64,000 nt of DNA from Vibrio chagasii. Lineage in GTDB: Bacteria > Pseudomonadota > Gammaproteobacteria > Enterobacterales > Vibrionaceae. This document shows, in pieces, positions 55,724 through 64,000 of this stretch; position 1 is the stretch's first letter; the number at the start of each line of letters is the position of its first letter. The position numbers were made by a program, and so were the translations under genes. Location of the stretch: the NCBI RefSeq assembly GCF_002954585.1, contig NZ_MSCI01000002.1:287893-351892 (forward strand), given 5' to 3'. The notes beneath the pieces are model-generated. The model made no database searches. It was not told the DNA's origin and saw nothing but the letters and a program-made list of their open reading frames with translations.

Positions 55724-56623
55724 ATGACAACGAGCGACGCTATTACACCAGCAGCAATCACACCGACCATCACCCAATTCTGTCATCAGACTTGGCAGCT
55801 TGAGGCAAAGGTTCTGTATGTTGAAAGTGATGAGAACAAAACCTACTTGATTACTGATGTGACTCCTTTTCATCCTGTTAGCCATATTTGGCCAGATCAC
55901 CCAGCGGATAAAGGCACCGTTAACCTTGGTGGCGTGCAATATATTGTTGATGATTGCCTAGTTGGTGCGATAGAACAATCTACTGGCAAACTTTATGTAG
56001 CAGCAGATATCCCTGTTAAGCGAGATACAGAGGGTTGGGTGTTTGTGGTGGTCCATCAACTACCTATATCTGCTTCTACGATAAGTATTAACGAGCAGAT
56101 ATCGCTGTCAGTTGATAAAGAGTATCAAGCAAGCCTTAGCCGTGGTCATAGCGCGGGACACGTCGCCTTCTTAGCGTTGAATAAGGTTTTAGCTGACAGC
56201 TATTGGCGCAAAGATGCAGACCGCAAAGATCCATTGGGCAGCTATGACTTTAATAGCTACGCCCAAGTCACCAGCTTTGTAACGCCTGAACAGTGTAAAG
56301 ACACTTATCGCTTGGGCAAAACCTTGAAGAAGCGCGGCCTTAATGTGGCTGATATGCTAGCGAACCTTGAGGCCATTGAAGCCGATGTTAATGAGCTGAT
56401 TTCTGTTTGGTTAGCACAACCAACGGCGGTTACGATGAGGTTAGAGGGCGAGGCGTTAACAGACTCTCGTTACTGGGAGTGGCAGCTTGACGCAGATACT
56501 CAGGTGACTATTCCTTGTGGTGGTACACACATTGGCAATACCGCAGAATTTGGTGCGCTGTCCGTTAAGTTAACCCAGTTAGATGACCAAAACATTGAAA
56601 TGCTGACGCATGTAATTCGATGA
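55724..56623 (+). CDS. AlaX-like alanyl-tRNA editing domain protein
   Basis: 299 residues that resemble free-standing editing proteins related to the AlaRS editing domain, which hydrolyse mischarged tRNA-Ala. Metal-site motifs are H142-x3-H146 (RGHSAGH) and C265-x3-H269 (CGGTH). The N-terminal half (LEAKVLYVESDENKTYLITD) looks like the beta-barrel found in long AlaX forms. It stands between der and a diguanylate cyclase. Substrate specificity cannot be told from sequence. Confidence 0.8.
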   Translation: MTTSDAITPAAITPTITQFCHQTWQLEAKVLYVESDENKTYLITDVTPFHPVSHIWPDHPADKGTVNLGGVQYIVDDCLVGAIEQSTGKLYVAADIPVKRDTEGWVFVVVHQLPISASTISINEQISLSVDKEYQASLSRGHSAGHVAFLALNKVLADSYWRKDADRKDPLGSYDFNSYAQVTSFVTPEQCKDTYRLGKTLKKRGLNVADMLANLEAIEADVNELISVWLAQPTAVTMRLEGEALTDSRYWEWQLDADTQVTIPCGGTHIGNTAEFGALSVKLTQLDDQNIEMLTHVIR

Positions 56624-56912
56624 TTTGAGTAATAGATCGAAATAACTTGTGCTGTTTATTCTGTTTTAGGTTGTCACTTTTAATATAATTAACTGTTTAA
56701 AATTGAAATGCAGCACATGTAACTTATGCTTTCGGTATGTGGTGATATAAATATTCTTTTTGGGGTAGATCGCTGATCAAAATAGATAAAGCGAAAGATC
56801 AACCTATGATCTTCGATTGTGTGTCGTGGTAATTAAGTGTGTTATTATTAACCAATAACAAGCTTGCACAAGAACAAGCTGTACCCGATTAAATAATTGA
56901 AAGCTTTAGTGA

Positions 56913-57914
56913 ATGGAACAACAATTTTTATTAGAAGGCCACCGAGCAGTCAATAGGTTGCTTCGGAAGCTTGCCCTTGGGATGGATCGCAAGGACTTAA
57001 ACCGCAAGATCATAGAGCTCACAGAACAGCTTTTTGGTCAGCGTATGGCTTCAATTTTACTGCTCAACGCTGAGTCTCAGACTTTGCATCTCGAATATGC
57101 TCCAAATTTGCCTGATTTCTATAATCAACAGATAGAGGGCGTTGGTATCGGTGTTGGAGTTGGTTCGTGTGGTGAGGCTGCTGCGCTTAAAAAAGCAGTG
57201 ATGGTCTCAGACATCAATACCCATCCTAACTGGGCTCCTTTCTTGGCGTTAACAACCCAGGCTAATCTTCATGCATGCTGGTCTGTGCCAATTCTTTCGT
57301 CAAACGGGCATGTACTCGGTACTTTCGCTATATACAGCCAATATGTTTCCGAGCCACATGAATTCGAACTTGAGATCTTAGAACTACTCGCTTCCCTATA
57401 TTCGGTGGCATTAGAAAAATACGAGCTGGAAAACCAGCTTAACTTTTTCGCTAATCGTGATTCTCTTACCCACTGCTTGAATCGTCGTGCCTTGTTCAAT
57501 GAAGCTGAAAAGGTCTTGGCCAAACGCTGTTTTGCACAGAAGGTGATGGCGTGTCTGTTTGTCGATGTCGATAAATTCAAATTAATCAATGACACCTACG
57601 GTCACAGCTTTGGTGATGATGTGCTTTTGGCGGTTGCTAGGGTGCTTGATGATGCTACTACGGCGTGTGCCAAGATAGGCCGTTATGGTGGTGATGAATT
57701 TGTGGTGTTCTCTTGTTTTGATGACAAAGATAGCGTTGTTAGCTTTTATCACCGACTAGAACAAACACTACAACAAGCGCTTTATATTAATGATGTGCAG
57801 TTCTCAGTGAGTGTTGGCCTTGCTTGTGAAAAAGATCCACAAGGGCTAGATCAGTTGATCGCACAAGCTGATAAGAACATGTACCAAATCAAACAAGCGA
57901 AATCCAAGCAGTAG
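56913..57914 (+). CDS. GAF-GGDEF diguanylate cyclase
   Basis: 333 residues. A GAF domain spans about 25-165 (MASILLLNAESQTLHLEYAP, VGSCGEAAALKKAVMVSDI) and the GGDEF domain about 175-330. The active-site GGDEF is intact at 259-263 and DVDKFKLINDTYGHSFGDD precedes it, so it should make c-di-GMP. The RxxD inhibitory site usually found just upstream is missing. No membrane segment. The ligand of the GAF domain is unknown. Confidence 0.9.
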   Translation: MEQQFLLEGHRAVNRLLRKLALGMDRKDLNRKIIELTEQLFGQRMASILLLNAESQTLHLEYAPNLPDFYNQQIEGVGIGVGVGSCGEAAALKKAVMVSDINTHPNWAPFLALTTQANLHACWSVPILSSNGHVLGTFAIYSQYVSEPHEFELEILELLASLYSVALEKYELENQLNFFANRDSLTHCLNRRALFNEAEKVLAKRCFAQKVMACLFVDVDKFKLINDTYGHSFGDDVLLAVARVLDDATTACAKIGRYGGDEFVVFSCFDDKDSVVSFYHRLEQTLQQALYINDVQFSVSVGLACEKDPQGLDQLIAQADKNMYQIKQAKSKQ

Positions 57915-57950
57915 TAGATTGTAAAAAGAGTCGTGAATTAGGAAATACTA

Positions 57951-58178
57951 ATGAGTGAAAATCTCTGCCCCAAGTGTCAGTCAGAGTTTGGTTGGGACGG
58001 ACAATACCACTGTGAAAATTGTCAGGCACATTTTACCAAAGTAGGGTTCTGCCCAGAATGCAGCAGCCAGTTAGAAAAACTTCAAGCTTGTGGTGCCGCG
58101 AGCTACTTTTGTAATGGTGACTGCAACGAGCTTAAATCTAAGTCGAGAGTAAAGTTCGAGTTCCAAGTTGCGGACTAG
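57951..58178 (+). CDS. yfgJ: Zinc-ribbon protein YfgJ
   Basis: 75-residue protein with zinc-ribbon knuckles CPKC, CENC and CPEC and a C-terminal CGAASYFC. The spacing and the final SKSRVKFEF match E. coli YfgJ, which also lies between der and xseA. Function unknown. Confidence 0.88.
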   Translation: MSENLCPKCQSEFGWDGQYHCENCQAHFTKVGFCPECSSQLEKLQACGAASYFCNGDCNELKSKSRVKFEFQVAD

Positions 58179-58202
58179 CTTTTACTGAGTTTTCTTATTA
58201 GA

Positions 58203-58238
58203 TACAAAAAAGCCCTGTCGATTATCGATGGGGCTTTC
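58203..58238. terminator. Bidirectional terminator between yfgJ and xseA
   Basis: Inverted repeat AAAGCCC...GTCGAT/ATCGAT...GGGCTTT. Read on the minus strand (xseA) it ends in a T6 run; read rightward the T tract is weaker. Confidence 0.8.
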
Positions 58239-58267
58239 TAGTTTTTAACGTTCGAATTAGTTCTAAA

Positions 58268-59608
58268 CTAGCCCTTAGTTGCTCTTGCCGTCACTTGCGA
58301 CTCAATCACGCCATCTTCAACTTGAGTGGTGATCACTTCACCGACTTCGACATCGTTAATTGATGACACCGTCTTGCTCGATGCTGAATGAGTAATGCTG
58401 TAACCACGCTTTAGGGTTGCCAGTGGACTAACGGTCTCTAATTTCTCGGCAGCCATTGCTAGCTGGTGGCGAGTGGTTAGCAGGGTTTTATCCATCGCAT
58501 CTAATAGCTTTTGCTCTGAACGTTGCAGATGCAGTTTTTGTTCACCCAAGCGTTTAACCGGCGAGTTCAATTGAAGCTGATGTTGCTTACGTTCGACACG
58601 TTGTGCATGCTGCTTTAGGTATTGAGTCATTCCGCGACGCAGGCGCATGTCTAGATCATCCAGCTGCTGGCTCTGCTTTTGCAGTTGGTAGCTAGGGTGC
58701 TGTCTTTCTAAGCGGTGTTTCAATGCTTGAGTCGACTGCGCTTGCTTGATTAGTACGTGGCGAATCGCACTGACTAAGCGAGCACGTTTAGAAGCGAAAG
58801 CTTGCTCTTTATGACTGTTGTCACGGCTAACCAATTCAGCTGCAGCTGATGGAGTAGGAGCGCGCATATCGGCAACGAAATCGGCAATAGTGACATCCAC
58901 TTCGTGGCCGATGGCGCTGATGATTGGAATCTGGCTTGCAGCAATAGTGCGAGCAACGATCTCGTTGTTGAAGCACCAAAGGTCTTCTAATGAACCGCCA
59001 CCACGGCCCACGATTAACACATCACACTCATTGCGTTCATTAGCACGTCCAATCGCTTGAGCAATTTGAATCGCCGCTTCTTCGCCTTGCACCATAGCTG
59101 GGTATACCACAACCGGTAACGAAGGATCACGACGTTTAAGTACGTCCAAGATATCGTAGAGAGCAGCACCGGTCTTAGAGGTAACAACACCAACGCGCTT
59201 TGGGTGCTCAGGAAGAGGTTGTTTACTCGATTGAGCGAACAGCCCTTCTGCGGCGAGGTTCATCTTCAGCTTTTCAAACTCTTGCTGAAGTTTACCGTCA
59301 CCTTCTGGCTGCATACTTTCGATGATAAGTTGGTAGTCACCGCGCGGCTCATAGAGAGAGAGGCGAGCTTTAACTAATACTTGATTACCATTTTGAGGCC
59401 TAAAGGTGACTCGGCGGTTATTGCCACGAAACATGGCACACTTAACTTGAGCGCGAGAATCTTTAAGAGTGAGGTACCAGTGACCAGAGACAGGTGCAGA
59501 GAAGTTTGAGATTTCACCAACGAGCCACACTATTCCCATTTCGTTTTCTAATAGGAGACGAACCTCTGAGTTGAGGCGAGAAACAGTAAAGATGTTTGGA
59601 TTAGTCAT
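58268..59608 (-). CDS. xseA: Exodeoxyribonuclease VII large subunit
   Basis: Large subunit of the single-strand-specific nuclease. 446 residues: N-terminal OB fold (IVWLVGEISNFSAPVSGHWY then LTLKD), catalytic region (VGRGGGSLEDLWCFN, SAIGHEVDVTIADFVADMRA), then a long helical segment. Divergent from guaB. Confidence 0.96.
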   Translation of the reverse strand: MTNPNIFTVSRLNSEVRLLLENEMGIVWLVGEISNFSAPVSGHWYLTLKDSRAQVKCAMFRGNNRRVTFRPQNGNQVLVKARLSLYEPRGDYQLIIESMQPEGDGKLQQEFEKLKMNLAAEGLFAQSSKQPLPEHPKRVGVVTSKTGAALYDILDVLKRRDPSLPVVVYPAMVQGEEAAIQIAQAIGRANERNECDVLIVGRGGGSLEDLWCFNNEIVARTIAASQIPIISAIGHEVDVTIADFVADMRAPTPSAAAELVSRDNSHKEQAFASKRARLVSAIRHVLIKQAQSTQALKHRLERQHPSYQLQKQSQQLDDLDMRLRRGMTQYLKQHAQRVERKQHQLQLNSPVKRLGEQKLHLQRSEQKLLDAMDKTLLTTRHQLAMAAEKLETVSPLATLKRGYSITHSASSKTVSSINDVEVGEVITTQVEDGVIESQVTARATKG

Positions 59609-59754
59609 AGAAGCACTATCTTTCCTTGAAGGAAGGTCTTTCTTGGAATATCACAGGGCGTGAGTATGGAAGATAGCGGCAATATAATACATATCAAGGG
59701 GGTAAATGCAAATTAAAAATACAAAAATGTGTAGCCAAGCGATTTCCCCGTGCG

Positions 59755-59760
59755 TATAAT
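59755..59760 (+). promoter_or_regulatory. Candidate -10 of the guaB promoter
   Basis: TATAAT in the 242-bp xseA/guaB gap, followed by a GC-rich discriminator-like CCCTCC. No good -35 is evident, so an activator or a rate-regulated promoter is possible. The 5' UTR would be about 85 nt. Confidence 0.45.
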
Positions 59761-59850
59761 CCCTCCGCAATATCTAATCCAAAGTACTTCATTATGCGAA
59801 ACGATGAAGTCGGATTTTTCTTTCTACTCCTCAATTGTGAGATATTGCAA

Positions 59851-61314
59851 ATGCTAAGAATTGCCAAAGAAGCGCTGACATTCGATGACGTACTACTCGT
59901 GCCAGCTCACTCCACTGTTCTCCCAAACACAGCTGATCTTCGCACTCAGTTGACTAAAAACATTTCACTGAACATCCCTATGATTTCTGCGTCGATGGAT
60001 ACCGTGACGGAAGCTCGTCTGGCTATCGCACTCGCGCAAGAAGGTGGCATTGGCTTTATCCACAAGAACATGTCTATCGAGCAACAAGCTGAGATGGTTC
60101 GTCAGGTTAAAATCTACGAAGCAGGTGTGGTTTCTCATCCTGTAACAGTAAGCCCTGATGCAACAATCGCTGACGTTGTCGCTCTAACTGAGAAGCACGG
60201 CTTTGCTGGTTTCCCAGTTGTTACTGAAACAAACGAACTGGTTGGTATCATTACTGGTCGTGACGTTCGCTTCGTAACAGACCTTTCTAAGAAAGTTGAC
60301 GTAGTAATGACGCCTAAGTCGCGTCTAGCTTCAGTTAAAGAAGGTGCAACACGTGAAGAAGTGCAAGAGAAAATGCACGAAGCACGCGTTGAGAAAGTAC
60401 TTGTTGTAAATGATGACTTCCAACTAACAGGAATGATCACTGCAAAAGACTTCCACAAAGCAGAACGTAAACCAAACGCATGTAAAGATGAGCGCGGCAG
60501 TCTACGTGTTGGCGCCGCTGTTGGCGCTGGCGCTGGTAACGAAGAGCGCGTTGCTGCTCTTGTTGAAGCTGGTGTAGACGTTCTACTTATCGACTCTTCA
60601 CACGGTCACTCTGAAGGCGTACTTAACCGTATCCGCGAAACTCGCGCTGCATACCCAGATCTACAAATCATCGGTGGTAACGTAGCAACTGGCGCTGGCG
60701 CTCGTGCTCTTATCGAAGCGGGTGTAAGTGCAGTTAAAGTTGGTATCGGCCCTGGTTCTATCTGTACAACTCGTATCGTTACTGGTGTTGGTGTTCCTCA
60801 AGTAACAGCAATTGCAGACGCAGCGGAAGTTGCAAACGAATACGGTATTCCAGTAATCGCAGATGGCGGTATCCGCTTCTCTGGTGATATCTGTAAAGCT
60901 ATCGTTGCTGGCGCATCTTGTGTGATGGTTGGTTCAATGTTCGCGGGTACTGAAGAAGCACCAGGTGAGGTTATCCTTTACAACGGTCGTTCTTACAAGT
61001 CTTACCGTGGTATGGGTTCTCTTGGCGCTATGTCTCAAGGTTCTTCTGACCGTTACTTCCAATCTGACAACGCTGCAGACAAGCTTGTTCCAGAAGGTAT
61101 TGAAGGTCGTATCGCATACAAAGGTCGTCTAAAAGAGATCGTTCACCAACAAATGGGTGGTCTACGCTCGAGCATGGGCCTAACAGGTTCTGCGACGATT
61201 GAAGACATGCGTACTAAAGCTGAGTTTGTTCGTATCTCTGGTGCGGGCATGAAAGAATCTCACGTACACGATGTTCAAATCACTAAAGAAGCACCTAACT
61301 ACCGTTTAGGTTAA
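59851..61314 (+). CDS. guaB: IMP dehydrogenase
   Basis: Oxidises IMP to XMP in GTP synthesis. 487 residues from the ATG at 59851 ([18 protein letters not shown]), as in the family; an upstream ATG adds a non-conserved hydrophobic stretch. TIM barrel with two inserted CBS motifs at about 95-205. The catalytic loop is [12 protein letters not shown]. guaA follows. Confidence 0.97.
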   Translation: MLRIAKEALTFDDVLLVPAHSTVLPNTADLRTQLTKNISLNIPMISASMDTVTEARLAIALAQEGGIGFIHKNMSIEQQAEMVRQVKIYEAGVVSHPVTVSPDATIADVVALTEKHGFAGFPVVTETNELVGIITGRDVRFVTDLSKKVDVVMTPKSRLASVKEGATREEVQEKMHEARVEKVLVVNDDFQLTGMITAKDFHKAERKPNACKDERGSLRVGAAVGAGAGNEERVAALVEAGVDVLLIDSSHGHSEGVLNRIRETRAAYPDLQIIGGNVATGAGARALIEAGVSAVKVGIGPGSICTTRIVTGVGVPQVTAIADAAEVANEYGIPVIADGGIRFSGDICKAIVAGASCVMVGSMFAGTEEAPGEVILYNGRSYKSYRGMGSLGAMSQGSSDRYFQSDNAADKLVPEGIEGRIAYKGRLKEIVHQQMGGLRSSMGLTGSATIEDMRTKAEFVRISGAGMKESHVHDVQITKEAPNYRLG

Positions 61315-61333
61315 TAATACGTCCAAACGTTTG

Positions 61334-61368
61334 AATAATGTGCTGATTAAGTCGGCACATTATTTTAT
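61334..61368 (+). terminator. Hairpin after guaB, probable terminator
   Basis: Stem AATAATGTGC/GCACATTATT with an 11-nt loop, then TTTA. A partial terminator would explain a separate guaA control region. Confidence 0.6.
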
Positions 61369-61426
61369 CTAAAGCCTGTTTTGTTTAGAGAGTGATTCTC
61401 ACAAAACATCGACTTACAGATAACTA

Positions 61427-61442
61427 ACGAAAACGTTTGCTT
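61427..61442 (+). promoter_or_regulatory. PurR-like box upstream of guaA
   Basis: ACGAAAACGTTTGCTT is close to the PurR palindrome (ACGCAAACGTTTGCGT). A second, weaker dyad, CAAACGTTTG, lies at 61324-61333 just after the guaB stop. Together they suggest purine repression of guaA. Confidence 0.65.
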
Positions 61443-61516
61443 TATTTCTTGAAGAGTTAATCAGAGGTGAGTAAACTCGCCTCCGTTTGATCACATAGCC
61501 AATAAGACTGCTTAAA

Positions 61517-63070
61517 ATGACTAAAAATATTCATGACCAACGTATTCTAATTCTAGACTTCGGTTCTCAATACACACAGCTAGTTGCTCGTCGTATTCGT
61601 GAGATCGGTGTTTACTGTGAACTTTGGAGCTGGGACGTAGACGAAGCGGATATTCGTGAATTCAATCCAGACGGTATCATCCTATCTGGTGGCCCTGAAA
61701 GTGTAACGGAAGAGAACTCTCCACGTGCACCTCAGTACGTGTTTGATTCAGGTGTTCCTGTATTTGGTATCTGCTACGGCATGCAAACTATGGCTGAGCA
61801 ACTTGGCGGTAAAGTAGCAACGTCTACTGAGCGTGAGTTCGGCTACGCAGCGGTACAAGTGACTGGTGAATCAGCACTGTTCGCTGACCTTGAGTCTACT
61901 CAAGACGTTTGGATGAGCCACGGTGATAAAGTGGTTGAGATCCCATCTGATTTCACAAAGATCGCTGAAACAGATACTTGCCCATACGCAGCAATGGCAA
62001 ACGAAGAGAAGAAATACTTCGGTGTTCAATTCCACCCAGAAGTAACACACACTAAGAATGGCCTGAAAATGCTTGAGAACTTCGTTCTTAACGTTTGTGG
62101 TTGTGAAGGTCTGTGGACTTCAGCTTCAATCATTGAAGATGCAGTTGCACGTATTAAAGAGCAAGTAGGTGACGACGAAGTTATCCTTGGTCTTTCTGGT
62201 GGTGTTGATTCATCAGTAGTTGCAATGCTTGCTCACCGCGCTATCGGTGACAAACTAACGTGTGTATTCGTAGATAACGGCCTACTTCGTCTCAACGAAG
62301 CTGAGCAAGTTATGGATATGTTCGGCAACAAGTTTGGTCTAAACATTATCCACGTTAACGCTGAAGACCGTTTCCTAGAAGCGCTTAAAGGCGAGAACGA
62401 TCCAGAAGCGAAGCGTAAGATCATCGGTCACGTATTCGTAGACATCTTCGACGAAGAGTCTAAGAAACTGAAGAATGCGAAATGGCTAGCTCAGGGTACT
62501 ATCTACCCAGATGTAATCGAGTCTGCAGCATCTAAGACGGGTAAAGCACACGTAATCAAATCTCACCACAACGTTGGTGGTCTTCCAGACGATATGGAGA
62601 TGGGCCTTGTTGAGCCTTTACGTGAGCTATTTAAAGATGAAGTACGTAAGATCGGTCTAGAACTTGGTCTTCCATACAACATGCTTTACCGCCACCCATT
62701 CCCAGGTCCAGGTCTAGGTGTTCGTGTTCTTGGCGAAATCAAGAAAGAGTACTGTGATCTACTGCGTCGCGCTGATGCTATCTTCATTGAAGAGCTTCAC
62801 GCTGCTGACCTTTACCACAAAGTATCTCAAGCATTCACGGTATTCCTACCAGTACGTTCTGTTGGCGTAATGGGCGATGGCCGTAAGTACGATTGGGTTG
62901 TATCTCTACGTGCTGTAGAAACAATCGACTTCATGACTGCTCACTGGGCACACCTACCATACGACTTCCTAGGTAAGGTTTCTAACCGCATTATCAACGA
63001 AGTTGACGGCATTTCACGTGTTGTTTACGACATTTCTGGTAAGCCACCAGCAACTATCGAGTGGGAATAA
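61517..63070 (+). CDS. guaA: GMP synthase (glutamine-hydrolysing)
   Basis: Converts XMP to GMP. 517 residues. The N-terminal glutamine amidotransferase has the catalytic cysteine in FGICYGMQT and a histidine in VQFHPEVTH. The ATP pyrophosphatase P-loop is [11 protein letters not shown]. The C-terminal dimer domain ends KPPATIEWE. Second step after guaB. Confidence 0.98.
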   Translation: MTKNIHDQRILILDFGSQYTQLVARRIREIGVYCELWSWDVDEADIREFNPDGIILSGGPESVTEENSPRAPQYVFDSGVPVFGICYGMQTMAEQLGGKVATSTEREFGYAAVQVTGESALFADLESTQDVWMSHGDKVVEIPSDFTKIAETDTCPYAAMANEEKKYFGVQFHPEVTHTKNGLKMLENFVLNVCGCEGLWTSASIIEDAVARIKEQVGDDEVILGLSGGVDSSVVAMLAHRAIGDKLTCVFVDNGLLRLNEAEQVMDMFGNKFGLNIIHVNAEDRFLEALKGENDPEAKRKIIGHVFVDIFDEESKKLKNAKWLAQGTIYPDVIESAASKTGKAHVIKSHHNVGGLPDDMEMGLVEPLRELFKDEVRKIGLELGLPYNMLYRHPFPGPGLGVRVLGEIKKEYCDLLRRADAIFIEELHAADLYHKVSQAFTVFLPVRSVGVMGDGRKYDWVVSLRAVETIDFMTAHWAHLPYDFLGKVSNRIINEVDGISRVVYDISGKPPATIEWE

Positions 63071-63107
63071 TCTCTTAGAGATTTAACTGCTATTTGATTT
63101 AGTTATT

Positions 63108-63138
63108 AAAAGCCTCGAACTCAGTTCGGGGCTTTTTT
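63108..63138 (+). terminator. Rho-independent terminator of guaA
   Basis: Stem AAAAGCCTCGAAC/GTTCGGGGCTTTT (one G-T pair) with loop TCA and a T-run. Confidence 0.9.
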
Positions 63139-63374
63139 GTTTTCCACGCCGTATAGTCAATGGTTGTGGTTTGAGGGGGGATTGAGCGGTAAGAAACCAA
63201 ATTAGTTGGAAACTAGATATCAGCTCAAGAAACCATGAGACGCATTGTTACCTTCAACTATACATAAAACTATCACTCGCACTTTTTATAAATTCATAAA
63301 GCAACGGCTAGGCCATTTCACGTGTGAAGCATACTCTTTGATGGACTTATTAAGGACAGATAAGAGAATCCATC

Positions 63375-64000
63375 ATGTTAAAAATCAGATATTTGGCGAC
63401 AGTACTGGGCTGCACCTTGGCAGCGCAAAGTCATGCGTCTTTGAACATTCAACCTGATCCGCAAAACCCGAATGGTTACCTTGTTGAAAAATCGGCATTA
63501 CAAGCTGCTGAACAAGCAAAAACCTCGGACCCTATGTATGCGATCTGGTCACAGGCTCTACAAACTCGTTCGAACACCATCGTTGAAGCGATTGAACCCG
63601 GTTTATCTTCCAACCCTGAGAACGTAAAGCGAGTAGAGCGCGTATTCCCTCAATCTGAATGGGACTTCCTTACTCAGATGGCAGCCCCTGAATACACTTA
63701 CACTCGCTTTCTACGTGCGATTGGTAAATTCCCTGCGTTCTGTGGAGAGTACACTGATGGCCGCGACTCTGATGCCATCTGTAAGAAATCCATCATCACA
63801 GCCTTTGCTCATTTCTCTCAAGAGACGGGCGGCCACATCGCGATAGATAATACTTCTGATAACCCGTTGGGTTTAGAAGAGTGGCAGCAAGCGTTAGTCC
63901 ATGTTCGTGAAATGGGTTGGTCTGAAGGGCAAGAAGGTTACACCACAGGTTGTGGTCAGAATGATTGGCAAAATGCACGCTGGCCATGTGCGGCAGGGCA
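63375..64000 (+). CDS. GH19 family chitinase (partial, runs off the window end)
   Basis: The frame is open from the ATG at 63375 to the end of the window. It starts with a signal peptide (MLKIRYLATVLGCTLAAQSHA). AFAHFSQETGGHIAI matches the glycoside hydrolase 19 active-site region, with the glutamate of QET as the likely acid catalyst. Secreted chitin hydrolysis fits a marine Vibrio, and as I recall V. cholerae also has a GH19-like gene next to guaA. The shorter frame at 63245-63457 in another phase is not the gene. Confidence 0.82.
   Translation, partial: MLKIRYLATVLGCTLAAQSHASLNIQPDPQNPNGYLVEKSALQAAEQAKTSDPMYAIWSQALQTRSNTIVEAIEPGLSSNPENVKRVERVFPQSEWDFLTQMAAPEYTYTRFLRAIGKFPAFCGEYTDGRDSDAICKKSIITAFAHFSQETGGHIAIDNTSDNPLGLEEWQQALVHVREMGWSEGQEGYTTGCGQNDWQNARWPCAAG

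Noticed and set aside
63245..63457. 70-codon ORF before the chitinase
   Set aside because: It overlaps the chitinase signal peptide in another phase, and the chitinase frame has far better features.

Overview
The window is chromosomal DNA of a gammaproteobacterium, very probably a Vibrio. The gene orders phoB-phoR-pstS-like/ppx-ppk/pstCAB-phoU, queA-tgt-yajC-secDF, iscRSUA-hscBA-fdx-iscX-pepB-ndk-rlmN-rodZ-ispG-hisS-yfgM-bamB-der and xseA/guaB-guaA-GH19 chitinase are those I recall from Vibrio chromosome 1. The assignment to genus rests on synteny and protein resemblance judged by eye, not on a database search.

Layout. Positions 1-4100 hold the 3' end of an rRNA operon: 16S tail, tRNA-Ala(GGC), 23S, 5S, tRNA-Asp(GTC) and tRNA-Trp(CCA), closed by a strong terminator. 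4284-8547 carries mepA, a small hypothetical gene, the ferredoxin gene yfhL, the tRNA hydroxylation gene trhP (yegQ) and rdgC. 8673-21208 is a phosphate block: a Pho box, phoB, phoR and a PstS-like binding protein; ppx-ppk on the other strand; then a second Pho box and pstC-pstA-pstB-phoU. 21218-24544 has a small outer-membrane-type protein, a YadA-like surface protein gene broken by an in-frame TGA, a LysR regulator and cutC. 24860-26584 is a divergent peroxiredoxin/oxyR pair.

Positions 26600-29450 are the accessory part of the window. Two tandem three-gene modules of small membrane proteins sit directly downstream of oxyR. They are AT-rich, translationally coupled and of no family I recognise. 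Each module abuts an oxyR 3' end: the first the real oxyR, the second a 17-codon relic of another oxyR allele. I read this as stacked insertion at the oxyR 3' end. It is the best candidate here for an undescribed system.

From 29731 onward the content is mostly housekeeping. There is a CBS-domain protein; queuosine synthesis (queA, tgt) followed by the Sec accessory genes yajC-secD-secF; suhB and trmJ; and the complete ISC iron-sulfur operon behind two near-perfect IscR type-1 sites. pepB, ndk and a tandem array of about 152 bp palindromic repeats (46121-46935) follow. Then come rlmN; the run rodZ-ispG-hisS-yfgM-bamB-der; an AlaX-like editing protein; a GAF-GGDEF protein; yfgJ; xseA; guaB and guaA with a PurR-like box between them; and the start of a GH19 chitinase gene that runs off the end.

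Shared logic: the phosphate genes form one PhoB-controlled sensing, uptake and polyphosphate unit. The ISC operon is set for IscR feedback. The peroxiredoxin/oxyR pair is an oxidative stress unit whose downstream flank appears to accept foreign DNA.
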